64,000 bases of DNA, taken from positions 13,207-77,206 of the forward strand of contig JBAYOW010000008.1 of the NCBI GenBank assembly GCA_041678005.1. The letters run 5' to 3'. The number at the start of each line of letters is the position of its first letter. Within the stretch, counting starts at the first letter, position 1. Below are positions 52,703 through 61,470 of this stretch, in pieces. The position numbers and the translations under genes were made by a program. The notes under the pieces are model-generated. The model did no database searches. It had not been told where the DNA came from and was given only the letters and a program-made list of their open reading frames with translations. The DNA is from Sulfurivermis sp041678005 (lineage in GTDB: Bacteria > Pseudomonadota > Gammaproteobacteria > Thiohalomonadales > Thiohalomonadaceae).

Positions 52703-53368
52703 ATGCCGGTAGTGATGCTGTGGGTTGAGGATAGTTGTACATCTGTTTGGCTGGAGTCGGTCAGGCATGTATATCGCGAATTTGATCCAGCAATTGTGCA
52801 CATGTGCCATGTGACTTTTCTCAATGGCGAAAGTGAGCCAGGGATATTTTCCTGTCAATTGAACAAGCCGGTGACACGGGCATCGTTGCGTCAGGTTCTG
52901 CAACGCATGACTTCTGATGCTTCAGGTTTGCCGCCAGCTATTGCACAGGCAACGGTGGCAGCAGGTCCATCGCGCCGCGTCCTGGTGGTTGAGGATGATC
53001 GAGTAAATGCGCAGGTGATCCGCAGCTTTTTGAAGCAAGATGGCCATCAGGTTGTCTGGGTAGATGATGGTGCCGCAGCACTCGCGATATTGCAGCAGGA
53101 TCATGCTGGTTTTGATCTGGTATTGATGGATGTGCGCATGTTGGAGCTTGATGGAATGGAGACTACGCGGCGTTGGCGCAAGCTGGAATCTACTGGGCAG
53201 CACCTGCCTGTTATTGCCTTGTCAGCCAATGCCACAGCGGAAGATAAAGAGAAATGCCTGGCCGCAGGCATGGATGCCTTTTTGGCCAAACCTGTAGAGC
53301 GTGGCCAGTTGCGGGCAGTGTTGGCGAATTTGTCAGTGACGGCGTCGGCCGCTACCACCACCACCTGA
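52703..53368 (+). CDS. Receiver part of the split hybrid kinase
   Basis: This is the same reading frame as the kinase upstream. It completes a receiver-like domain lacking an obvious phospho-acceptor pocket, then a full response-regulator receiver: VLVVEDDRVNAQVIRSFL, the phospho-acceptor aspartate in LVLMDVRM (about residue 720 of the uninterrupted product) and the lysine in FLAKPVERGQ. ATG 52703 has no good ribosome site, so separate translation is doubtful. The last 36 bp overlap the convergent rhlB gene. No histidine phosphotransfer domain is present. Confidence 0.78.
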   Translation: MPVVMLWVEDSCTSVWLESVRHVYREFDPAIVHMCHVTFLNGESEPGIFSCQLNKPVTRASLRQVLQRMTSDASGLPPAIAQATVAAGPSRRVLVVEDDRVNAQVIRSFLKQDGHQVVWVDDGAAALAILQQDHAGFDLVLMDVRMLELDGMETTRRWRKLESTGQHLPVIALSANATAEDKEKCLAAGMDAFLAKPVERGQLRAVLANLSVTASAATTTT

Positions 53369-54604
53369 GCGCCGTGGCCTATGTTTATTGTTGTCCTTGG
53401 GCTTATGCATGCTTTTGACTGGTGCTTGTGGCTCAAACAGCAGCTCGCTGACAAGTGGGCTGATGGGTATCTTGTTGCCGGTATAGGACTCTATATCCAT
53501 CAGTGAGTAGGCATACTCTTCACAGGCAAAACTGATGGCCTCACCGCTGGCCCCGGCACGGGCGGTGCGGCCAATGCGGTGGACATAATCCTCGGCGTCC
53601 TGCGGCAGGTCGTAGTTGAAGATGTGGGTGACATCCGGGATGTGCAGACCGCGCGCGGCCACATCGGTAGCGACCAGAACAGGAAATTCACCAGACTCAA
53701 ACTGGCTCAGCAGAAGCTGACGTTTTTGTTGCGGCACATCACCGGACAGAATAGCTGTTTTGTAGCCATTGCCCTCAAGATAGCTCCATACCCGATCGGC
53801 AGCACGCTTGGTGTTGACGAACACTATGGTTCTGCTTGGCATCATTTGATGCAACAGGCCAAGCAACAGTGGGATTTTTTCATTACTGGCGGGAAAATAA
53901 AGCGTTTGTTTGACTTTATCGGCGGTGACCTGTTCTGGCTGAACCTCCACCAGTGATGGATTGTTCATGTGCTCGTAGGCCAGTTCGTTGACTCGCAGTG
54001 AGAGGGTGGCAGAAAAAAGCATGCTGAGTCGCTGTTGTGGCGGTGGCATACGGCGCATCATGTAACGCAGGTCGGCAATAAAACCGAGGTCAAACATGCG
54101 ATCTGCTTCATCAACTACCAATACCTGGATGGCCTTGAGATCAAATACATGTTGTTTGAAATAATCGATCAGGCGACCTGGAGTACCGATCAGAACATCA
54201 ACACCCTGTTCGATGGTGCTGCGCTGTTGCTCATAGCCAGTACCACCATAGGCAAGCCCCAGCTTGAGGCCGGTGTAATGCCCCAGGGTTTCTGCATCAC
54301 GGTGGATCTGGATGGCCAGCTCCCGGGTTGGTGCCAGGATTAAGGCTCTGGGCTGGTTCAGCCGACGCGTGGTTGAACCAGGATCACGTAGTAAATGATT
54401 GTATAGCGCCAGCAGAAAGGCGGCTGTCTTGCCTGTGCCGGTCTGTGCTTGCCCTGCAACATCCAGACCTTGCAAGGTCTGTGGCAGGGTGTTGGCCTGT
54501 ATTGGAGTGCAGTTTGAAAAACCCGCTTTTTCAATGCCTTGCATCAATGATGTTGGCAGATCGAAATCAGAAAAGTGTTTGTCGGTCAGATGTGTGTCAC
54601 TCAT
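53333..54604 (-). CDS. rhlB: DEAD-box RNA helicase RhlB
   Basis: RhlB is the helicase partner of the RNA degradosome. The 423-residue product has all motifs intact: the Q-motif region FSNCTPIQANTLP, motif I AQTGTGKTAAF, PTRELAIQ, VLVVDEADRMFDLGF, SATLSLRV, ATDVAARGLHIPDV and HRIGRTARAG. The tail is rich in Arg/Gly. The N-terminal DTHLTDKHFSDFDLP matches RhlB of enterics. Divergence from trxA, with rho beyond, is the conserved gammaproteobacterial arrangement. Its 3' end overlaps the kinase gene by 36 bp. Confidence 0.95.
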   Translation of the reverse strand: MSDTHLTDKHFSDFDLPTSLMQGIEKAGFSNCTPIQANTLPQTLQGLDVAGQAQTGTGKTAAFLLALYNHLLRDPGSTTRRLNQPRALILAPTRELAIQIHRDAETLGHYTGLKLGLAYGGTGYEQQRSTIEQGVDVLIGTPGRLIDYFKQHVFDLKAIQVLVVDEADRMFDLGFIADLRYMMRRMPPPQQRLSMLFSATLSLRVNELAYEHMNNPSLVEVQPEQVTADKVKQTLYFPASNEKIPLLLGLLHQMMPSRTIVFVNTKRAADRVWSYLEGNGYKTAILSGDVPQQKRQLLLSQFESGEFPVLVATDVAARGLHIPDVTHIFNYDLPQDAEDYVHRIGRTARAGASGEAISFACEEYAYSLMDIESYTGNKIPISPLVSELLFEPQAPVKSMHKPKDNNKHRPRRSGGGGSGRRRH

Positions 54605-54761
54605 GGGGCATGGAGCATAACAAAAATATACAGTTTATGGGTTATTAGGGCTTGCATTGGCGGGCGGATTCGGCTGAAATGTGCGATTAAGAGCTCATAA
54701 TATGCATGCCTGAACTTACAGGCCATGCAATTTAAATATAGACGTTAGGGAGGCAAATCCA

Positions 54762-55088
54762 TTGAGCGATAAAATTGTTTATGTGACTGATGATACCTTT
54801 GAACAGGAGGTCATCAAGGCTGAAGGGACTGTGTTGGTCGACTACTGGGCCGACTGGTGTGGCCCATGCAAGATGATCGCCCCGATCCTTGATGAGATTG
54901 CCGATGAATATGATGGTCGTCTCAAGGTCGCCAAGCTGAATATTGATGAAAACCCAAATACTCCACCCAAGTATGGTATTCGTGGTATTCCTACCCTGAT
55001 GAAGTTCAAGAATGGCCAGGTAGAGGCCACCAAGGTAGGCGCTGTTTCCAAATCACAACTGACTGCATTCATCGATAGCAACATCTGA
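54762..55088 (+). CDS. trxA: Thioredoxin 1
   Basis: The 108-residue thioredoxin has the active site WCGPCK (cysteines near 33 and 36), the cis-proline loop RGIPTLMKF, and the conserved YWADWCGPC context. The start codon is TTG at 54762, supported by a strong GGGAGG 8 bp upstream. No ATG or GTG fits, and MSDKIVYVTDD matches relatives. It lies in the usual place between divergent rhlB and rho. Confidence 0.97.
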   Translation: MSDKIVYVTDDTFEQEVIKAEGTVLVDYWADWCGPCKMIAPILDEIADEYDGRLKVAKLNIDENPNTPPKYGIRGIPTLMKFKNGQVEATKVGAVSKSQLTAFIDSNI

Positions 55089-55101
55089 TTGATGGTATGG
55101 T

Positions 55102-55119
55102 GTCCAGCTGGGGCTGGAC
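55102..55119 (+). promoter_or_regulatory. Hairpin in the trxA-rho spacer
   Basis: A perfect 7-bp stem GTCCAGC/GCTGGAC with loop TGGG lies 14 bp after the trxA stop. There is no U-run after it, so it is not a classical terminator. It may stabilise trxA mRNA or lie within a rho-regulating leader; the remaining spacer to rho is 178 bp. Confidence 0.5.
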
Positions 55120-55296
55120 GCCAGCCTGTAGTTAGTGGTAGATTCGACGAACTCTCCAAATAAAACATAATTGACACTGATTGGCTGCATTGCCGTTCTT
55201 CAGGGTAGTATCAAGGCATCACAGATGCACCACTGCCAATCCAGAACACTCCCATAAAAGTTTTATCCATTCACGCCTCAAGCACATTTCTAGATC

Positions 55297-56553
55297 ATGA
55301 ATCTGACCGAACTAAAAAGAAACCCCGCCGCTGAACTGATCGCCCTTGCCGAGTCTCTCGGTATCGAAGGCACCTCGCGTTCCCGAAAAGAAAATGTCAT
55401 TTTCTCCTTGCTCAAGGCCACGGCCAAGGGTGGTGAAGATGTACATGGTGATGGCGTTCTGGAAATTCTGCAGGATGGCTTTGGCTTTCTGCGTTCTGCC
55501 GATAGCTCCTATTTGGCAGGCCCTGACGATATCTATGTCTCGCCCAGCCAGATCCGACGCTTTAATCTGCGTACCGGTGATACGGTGACAGGCAAGATAA
55601 GGCCGCCCAAGGATGGTGAACGTTATTTCGCCCTGCTCAAGGTTGATAGCATAAATTATGAGCCGCCAGAGAATGCCAAGAATAAAGTACTGTTTGAAAA
55701 TCTTACACCGCTACATCCAAATGAGCGCCTGAATCTTGAGCTGGGCAACGGCAGTACCGAAGACATTACCGCACGTGTCATCGACTTGGTAGCGCCAGTC
55801 GGTAAAGGCCAGCGCGGCCTTATAGTTTCACCGCCCAAGGCCGGCAAAACCATGTTGTTGCAGAATATTGCCCAATCCATTACACATAACCACCCTGAGT
55901 GTTATCTCATCGTCCTGTTGATAGATGAGCGTCCGGAAGAAGTTACCGAGATGGCTCGTTCTGTACGTGGCGAAGTGGTCTCCTCAACCTTTGATGAGCC
56001 AGCCAGCCGTCATGTGCAGGTGGCCGAAATGGTGATTGAAAAAGCCAAGCGGCTGGTTGAGCATAAAAAAGATGTAGTGATTTTACTAGACTCGATTACC
56101 CGTTTAGGGCGTGCCTATAACACAGTCATTCCTTCTTCCGGCAAGGTGTTGACCGGTGGCGTGGATGCCAATGCCTTGCATCGGCCAAAACGTTTCTTTG
56201 GTGCTGCGCGCAATATTGAGGAAGGCGGTTCGCTAACTATTATTGCTACTGCGCTTATCGATACTGGCTCGCGCATGGATGATGTGATTTATGAGGAGTT
56301 CAAGGGTACTGGCAATATGGAAATCCATCTGGATCGCCGCATTGCTGAAAAACGCATCTATCCTGCGATCAATATCAATCGCTCAGGCACCCGCCGCGAA
56401 GAGTTGCTCACCGATGTCGATGAGCTGCAGAAGATGTGGATTTTGCGTAAGCTGTTGCACCCCATGGATGAACTGGCAGCGATGGAGTTTCTCTACGACA
56501 AGCTCAAGGCCACCAAGACCAATGGCGAGTTTTTCGATTCAATGAGACGCTAA
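55297..56553 (+). CDS. rho: Transcription termination factor Rho
   Basis: Rho is a hexameric RNA-dependent ATPase that ends transcription. The 418 residues are standard length (E. coli 419). The N-terminal MNLTELKRNPAAELIALAE, the RNA-binding cold-shock-like domain (GDGVLEILQDGFGFLRS), Walker A PPKAGKTMLL near 180, Walker B DVVILLDSITRLGRAYN, and the Q/R-loop regions through GTGNMEIHLDRR are intact. It is single-copy housekeeping with no insertions. Confidence 0.98.
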   Translation: MNLTELKRNPAAELIALAESLGIEGTSRSRKENVIFSLLKATAKGGEDVHGDGVLEILQDGFGFLRSADSSYLAGPDDIYVSPSQIRRFNLRTGDTVTGKIRPPKDGERYFALLKVDSINYEPPENAKNKVLFENLTPLHPNERLNLELGNGSTEDITARVIDLVAPVGKGQRGLIVSPPKAGKTMLLQNIAQSITHNHPECYLIVLLIDERPEEVTEMARSVRGEVVSSTFDEPASRHVQVAEMVIEKAKRLVEHKKDVVILLDSITRLGRAYNTVIPSSGKVLTGGVDANALHRPKRFFGAARNIEEGGSLTIIATALIDTGSRMDDVIYEEFKGTGNMEIHLDRRIAEKRIYPAININRSGTRREELLTDVDELQKMWILRKLLHPMDELAAMEFLYDKLKATKTNGEFFDSMRR

Positions 56554-57055
56554 CCCGCATATTCCACCTTGGCGTGAAAAAAGTTTTTATCTCGTTGTTA
56601 CCACAACGAGCCGCTTGAATTTGCGCAAAAGATAAAACAGTTGATTGCTTTTTATTACTGCTCTTCCCCAAATCGAGTGGGTGGCTTAGCGCTGTAGGCC
56701 GCCTCCAAAACTCTCTCCCCTTCAAGGGGCCCACATTCGGCGCATTTTTACATCCGGCGCAATGCCCGCTGGTTATTGCGCCCTACATTAAAGCTCCCCT
56801 CTCCCGCAAGCGGGAGAGGGGCTGGGGGAGAGGGAAGAAAGACTTTCCAACTTCGTCCATGCTGTCTTCTGGATTCCCGCTTGCGCGGGAATGACGGAAC
56901 AAATGTACCGTATCGCCCGTGGGAGCGGCTTTTGCCGCAATTGGCTTGCTCTGCTGCGTAGTGGTCAAGTTGTTTTGGACACGATGGCAGGTTTTTACTT
57001 TATAGTTTCACTTCCTCTTCATCCCAGCCCTCCCCTTTGAAGGGGAGGAAGGCCC
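56554..57055. repeat. Composite REP-like block between rho and glgP
   Basis: Between the convergent rho and glgP genes lie a weak copy of the 36-bp repeat (about 56554), TCTTCCCCAAATCGAGTGGG at 56662 (as at 28051), and a ccccttcaagggg palindrome (56717-56729). Next come the inverted GGCGCAAT/ATTGCGCC palindrome (56756-56782), the hairpin CCCTCTCCCGCAAGCGGGAG (start 56797), cccgcttgcgcggg (56876-56889) and the GTGGGAGCGGCTTTTGCCGC unit (56919-56938). No gene is seen. Confidence 0.8.
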
Positions 57056-59536
57056 TCATAGCAACGTGTTTGGTTCGATATCCCATACTTCATGTGCATA
57101 TTCTGCGATCGTGCGGTCAGTAGAGAAATATCCCATGCGCGCTACGTTGAGGATCGCACGACGGGTCCACTCTTCCGTGTTGCGATACAGTTCAGTGACG
57201 CGTTCCTGGCATTCGATGTAGGAGGCATAGTCAGCAAGCAGCAGAAAGTGATCGCCGCCGTGTAGCAGGGAATCTATCAGAGGACGGGATCTATCTGGCG
57301 CATCATGCGAGAAGAAGCCATTGGCAATCATGTCCAGCACCTGGCGTAGCTCAGCATTGCCATGGTAATAATCCCATGGATTATGCCCGCGCGCGCGATG
57401 TTCTTTCATTTGCGGCACATCAAGACCAAATATGAAGATGTTTTCTTCACCAACGGCGTCTTTTATCTCTACGTTGGCCCCATCCAGAGTGCCTATAGTC
57501 AGGGCACCATTCAGCGCCAATTTCATATTGCCCGTGCCGGAAGCTTCGGTACCTGCGGTGGATATCTGTTCTGACAAATCAGCCGCCGGGATGATCACGC
57601 CTGCCGAGCTGACATCATAATTGGGCAAAAACACTACCTTGAGCAGGCCTCGTATCTGTGGATCGTGATTTACGATATCGGCAACTGCATTGATCAAGTG
57701 AATGATGAGCTTGGCGGCTGCATAGCCAGGTGCAGCTTTGCCGGCAAAGATTATTGTGCGGGGCAGGAAATCACCTGTTGGATTGTGGCGGATGCGATTG
57801 TACAGCGTGACTATGTGCAGCACATTGAGTAGCTGTCGTTTGTATTCATGGATACGCTTGATATGTACGTCAAAGAGTGAATCTGTGTCGATTTCCATAT
57901 TGAGTTGTCGTGCGATGCGGGCAGCCAGGCGCTCTTTGTTGGCATGTTTTACCTGACGAAATTCGTTGCGAAAGTCATTATCATCGGCCAGTGCTTCCAG
58001 TCGACGCAATTGTTCGAGATCTGTTTTCCAATCCTCACCAAGATGGCTGCTGATCAAGGCTGAAAGTCCTCGGTTGGCCTGGTTTAGCCACAGACGTGGC
58101 GTTATGCCATTGGTGATGTTGATGAACTTGCCAGGGTAATAACGATGGAAATCAGCAAAGGTAGTATCACGCATAAGTTGTGAATGGACGGCCGCCACGC
58201 CATTGACACGATGGCTGCCGACGATGGCGAGATGAGCCATGCGTATACGTCGTTCACCTTTTTCATCTATTAATGACATGCGGCGCAACAGGTCTGTATT
58301 GCCTGGGTGTTGGTGGTTTACATCCTGCAGAAAATGATGGTTAATTTCATAAATGATCTGCAGGTGGCGTGGTAACAGCTTTTCAAACAGGGCAACCGAC
58401 CAGGTTTCCAGCGCCTCGGGCAGCAGGGTGTGGTTGGTGTAGGCGAAGGTATCTGTAGTCAGTGTCCAGGCCTTGTCCCAATCTAGATTGTGCACATCTA
58501 GCAGGATGCGCATCAGTTCCGGGATGGCGATGGCAGGATGGGTGTCGTTGAGCTGGATGGCTATCTTGTCGGCCAGGTAATCGAGGTTGCCGTGGATCTT
58601 GTGGTAGCGATAGAGAATATCCTGCACTGAGGCGCTGACAAAGAAATATTGCTGCATCAGCCGTAGTTCGCGTCCGACGGTGGTGGCGTCGGATGGGTAT
58701 AGCACCTTTGAGAGGTTTTCCGAGCGGGTTTTGTCTTCCACCGCCTTGATGTAATCGCCTTCATTGAAATATTTGAGCTCAAAGTCACGCGACGCCTTGG
58801 CCGACCACAGGCGCAGATTGTTGACTGTGTCGACGTTATAACCTGGGATCGGCGTATCGTAGGCCATTGCGATGACCTCGTCAGTATCAACCCAGCAATA
58901 ACGCAGCTTGTTTTGCTCACCGGGGTATGACACAACCTGGCCACCATATTTGATTGGATAAATGACCTCGGGGCGGGCAAATTCCCATGGGTTGCCATAA
59001 CGCAGCCAGTTGTCTGGGTGCTCAACCTGGCGACCGTTTTCGATGCTTTGGCGAAACATGCCATATTCATAGCGTATGCCATAGCCATAACCAGGCAGGC
59101 GCAAGGTGGCCAGGGAATCAAGAAAACAGGCAGCAAGACGGCCCAGGCCGCCATTACCCAAGGCAGCATCGTCTTCCATTTCAATGATTGTTTCCAGATC
59201 CAGACCCAGTTCCTCCAGGGCGTGGGCAAGTTCCTCATAAAAGCCCATATTGAGCAGGCTATTTGTCAGGGAGCGGCCGATGAGGAACTCCATCGACAGG
59301 TAATAAACACGCTTGGAATCTGCGGTGTAATAGCTGCGCATTGTTTCCATCCAGCGCTCGGCCAGGCGATCACGCACGGTATAAATGACGGCATGTAGCC
59401 AGTCACGGTCGGTGGCAGTATATGAGTCTTTGCCAACGGTAAAGATCATCCGGTCGGTAAGCGAATGTTTGAGTGAATCTGTGTCCAGTTCCTGTTCATC
59501 GTAGATGAGCTTTTGTGCAGATGGTTTGTTGTGCAT
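57056..59536 (-). CDS. glgP: Glycogen/alpha-glucan phosphorylase
   Basis: GlgP releases glucose 1-phosphate from glycogen with pyridoxal phosphate. The 826 residues agree with bacterial GlgP/MalP (about 800-815). Landmarks include the N-terminal YYLSMEFLIGRSLTNSLLN, NGGLGRLAACFLDSLATL, NDTHPAIAIPELMRIL and the PLP-lysine segment EASGTGNMKLALNGALTIGT. GGA lies 10 bp before the ATG. No glg synthesis genes are in the window. The gene is divergent from rpmE. Confidence 0.96.
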   Translation of the reverse strand: MHNKPSAQKLIYDEQELDTDSLKHSLTDRMIFTVGKDSYTATDRDWLHAVIYTVRDRLAERWMETMRSYYTADSKRVYYLSMEFLIGRSLTNSLLNMGFYEELAHALEELGLDLETIIEMEDDAALGNGGLGRLAACFLDSLATLRLPGYGYGIRYEYGMFRQSIENGRQVEHPDNWLRYGNPWEFARPEVIYPIKYGGQVVSYPGEQNKLRYCWVDTDEVIAMAYDTPIPGYNVDTVNNLRLWSAKASRDFELKYFNEGDYIKAVEDKTRSENLSKVLYPSDATTVGRELRLMQQYFFVSASVQDILYRYHKIHGNLDYLADKIAIQLNDTHPAIAIPELMRILLDVHNLDWDKAWTLTTDTFAYTNHTLLPEALETWSVALFEKLLPRHLQIIYEINHHFLQDVNHQHPGNTDLLRRMSLIDEKGERRIRMAHLAIVGSHRVNGVAAVHSQLMRDTTFADFHRYYPGKFINITNGITPRLWLNQANRGLSALISSHLGEDWKTDLEQLRRLEALADDNDFRNEFRQVKHANKERLAARIARQLNMEIDTDSLFDVHIKRIHEYKRQLLNVLHIVTLYNRIRHNPTGDFLPRTIIFAGKAAPGYAAAKLIIHLINAVADIVNHDPQIRGLLKVVFLPNYDVSSAGVIIPAADLSEQISTAGTEASGTGNMKLALNGALTIGTLDGANVEIKDAVGEENIFIFGLDVPQMKEHRARGHNPWDYYHGNAELRQVLDMIANGFFSHDAPDRSRPLIDSLLHGGDHFLLLADYASYIECQERVTELYRNTEEWTRRAILNVARMGYFSTDRTIAEYAHEVWDIEPNTLL

Positions 59537-59769
59537 GTTGTTGTGTTCCGTAGTTTGCAGCCAGTAAACAGGATATATGTCGGTAAGTTATAGGCCGACA
59601 GCCAGTGCCATACAAGATATTGCCTGAGAATACCATGCATATCAGTTCATGGCAGACAGTAGTCTTGCTGGCGGGGAGAAAGTTGCGTATTATCTACGCC
59701 CTGTTTGCATGCGGTGCCAGGTAAGAGGCCTGGTAGCGGCATGCCTGATTCCACCCAGAGGTTGTGACC

Positions 59770-59976
59770 ATGAAGCAGGCGATTCACCCTGAATACAATG
59801 AAATTACCGTGACTTGCAGTTGCGGCGAAACTTTCCAGACCCGTTCCACCGTGGGTCGTGACTTGAGTCTGGATGTATGTTCGGCTTGTCATCCATTTTA
59901 TACCGGTAAACAGAAGACCGTAGATACCGCAGGTCGAGTGGATCGCTTCCGCCAGAAGTATGGCCTGAAGCAGTAA
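59770..59976 (+). CDS. rpmE: 50S ribosomal protein L31
   Basis: The 68-residue L31 of the zinc-binding type has cysteine pairs in CSCGE (about 16-18) and CSACH (about 37-40), and ends GRVDRFRQKYGLKQ. ATG 59770 (MKQAIHPEYNEI) is preferred over GTG 59764 because GAGG lies 8 bp before it. A hairpin terminator follows. Confidence 0.97.
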   Translation: MKQAIHPEYNEITVTCSCGETFQTRSTVGRDLSLDVCSACHPFYTGKQKTVDTAGRVDRFRQKYGLKQ

Positions 59977-59997
59977 GGTTACGCTTGTCTAGCCGTT

Positions 59998-60033
59998 CAA
60001 GGGGTGTCCTGTGGGCACCCCTTGTCGTTTGTA
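59998..60033 (+). terminator. Terminator after rpmE
   Basis: A 9-bp stem CAAGGGGTG/CACCCCTTG encloses a 9-base loop and is followed by the T-rich tcgtttgtattt. It lies 21 bp past the rpmE stop. Confidence 0.82.
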
Positions 60034-60084
60034 TTTGATATTTATTTTCCTCAGGCTAAATGCCCTGTTGAGGAGATGCTATCT

Positions 60085-61344
60085 ATGAGTACCCATTCTT
60101 TTTCTGCGCACGACCAGGCTGCGCTTGAATATCATGCCAAGCCGATTCCAGGCAAAATCGCTACTGCCATTACCAAGCCATGCCTCAGTCAGGCCGAGTT
60201 GAGTCTTGCCTATACGCCAGGTGTTGCTGCGCCTGTGCGGGCCATCAAGGACAATCCAGGTAATGCCTATCGTTATACCGGCAAGGGTAATTTGGTGGGG
60301 GTGATTACCGATGGCACCGCCGTGTTGGGTTTGGGCAATGTCGGCCCGCTTGCCAGCAAGCCGGTGATGGAGGGCAAGGGTGTTCTGTTCAAGCATTTTG
60401 CGGACATTGATGTGTTCGATATCGAAGTGCAAGCTGAATCAGTCCAGGATTTTATTGATACCGTGGTGCGCATTGCGCCGACATTTGGTGGCATCAATCT
60501 CGAAGATATCGCCGCACCCAATTGTTTCGTAATAGAAGCTGCCTTGCAGGCCCGGCTGGATATTCCAGTATTTCATGATGACCAGCATGGCACGGCCATC
60601 ATCATTGCAGTTGGTGTGCTCAACGCACTGGAGCTGCAGGGCAAAAGCTTGGCGCAGGCACGCATAGTCTGTCTTGGTGCGGGTGCTGCAGGGATTGCCG
60701 CGATGAATTTATTGTTGGCGCTGGGTGCCCTGCGCGAGAACATGCTGATGGTGGATCGCAAGGGCGTGATCCATAGTGAGTGCGATGATCTGAACGTGTA
60801 CAAACAGCCATTCGCGGTAGCAACAGAAAGACGTTCCTTGCTGGATGCAATGCATGGTGCGGATGTCTTTATTGGTGTGTCAGGGCCGGATTTACTCAGT
60901 CCCGAAGGCTTGGCTGCGATGGCGCCAAAGCCGGTGGTTTTTGCTCTCTCCAATCCAGTGCCAGAAATCCAGCCGGAAGTGGCGAAAAAGGTAAGGGATG
61001 ATCTGATTCTGGCAACAGGGCGTAGCGATTACCCCAATCAGGTCAACAACGTGCTGGGTTTTCCTTTTCTCTTTCGTGGTGCGCTGGACGTGCAGGCGCG
61101 GTGTATCAATCGCGAGATGCAGATTGCAGCAGTAGTAGCTTTGTGTAAGTTGGCTCGAGAACCGGTGCCTGGTGAAGTGCTGCAGGCCTATGGCTTGAAA
61201 AATTTAGCTTTTGGGCCTGACTACATCATCCCTAAACCATTTGATCCCAGATTGATCAGTCATGTGCCGCCTGCCGTGGCGCGTGCAGCCATCGCCAGCG
61301 GTGTCGCCAGGGCCGCCTGGCCTGAGCATTATCCACCATTGTAA
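60085..61344 (+). CDS. Short-form malic enzyme (oxaloacetate-decarboxylating)
   Basis: The enzyme converts malate to pyruvate and CO2 with NAD(P). The 419 residues contain the N-terminal LSLAYTPGVAAPVRAI, catalytic region FGGINLEDIAAPNCF, metal-binding FHDDQHGTAI, a Rossmann nucleotide site VCLGAGAAGIAAMNLL, and FALSNPVPEIQP. It lacks the phosphotransacetylase-like C-terminal domain of E. coli MaeB (759 residues), so it is the stand-alone form. AGGAG at 60071 lies 9 bp before ATG 60085. Cofactor preference cannot be read with certainty. Confidence 0.94.
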   Translation: MSTHSFSAHDQAALEYHAKPIPGKIATAITKPCLSQAELSLAYTPGVAAPVRAIKDNPGNAYRYTGKGNLVGVITDGTAVLGLGNVGPLASKPVMEGKGVLFKHFADIDVFDIEVQAESVQDFIDTVVRIAPTFGGINLEDIAAPNCFVIEAALQARLDIPVFHDDQHGTAIIIAVGVLNALELQGKSLAQARIVCLGAGAAGIAAMNLLLALGALRENMLMVDRKGVIHSECDDLNVYKQPFAVATERRSLLDAMHGADVFIGVSGPDLLSPEGLAAMAPKPVVFALSNPVPEIQPEVAKKVRDDLILATGRSDYPNQVNNVLGFPFLFRGALDVQARCINREMQIAAVVALCKLAREPVPGEVLQAYGLKNLAFGPDYIIPKPFDPRLISHVPPAVARAAIASGVARAAWPEHYPPL

Positions 61345-61470
61345 GCAGCCGTTGGTCATATCATCAGACTGTGTTCTATCAAATTGTATTCCCCGTCAGT
61401 ATTGGGTCTCGCCAAGCGTGGACTGAGTGAGGGAATTGTTTGGCAGCTGGCGTAGCTTGATGTACGAGTC

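Noticed and set aside
55102..55119. Classical terminator between trxA and rho
   Set aside because: The hairpin has no U-run after it, so it is listed only as a structural element.
16986..56958. CRISPR array
   Set aside because: The repeated palindromes are scattered single or composite units without regular spacers, and no cas genes are present.
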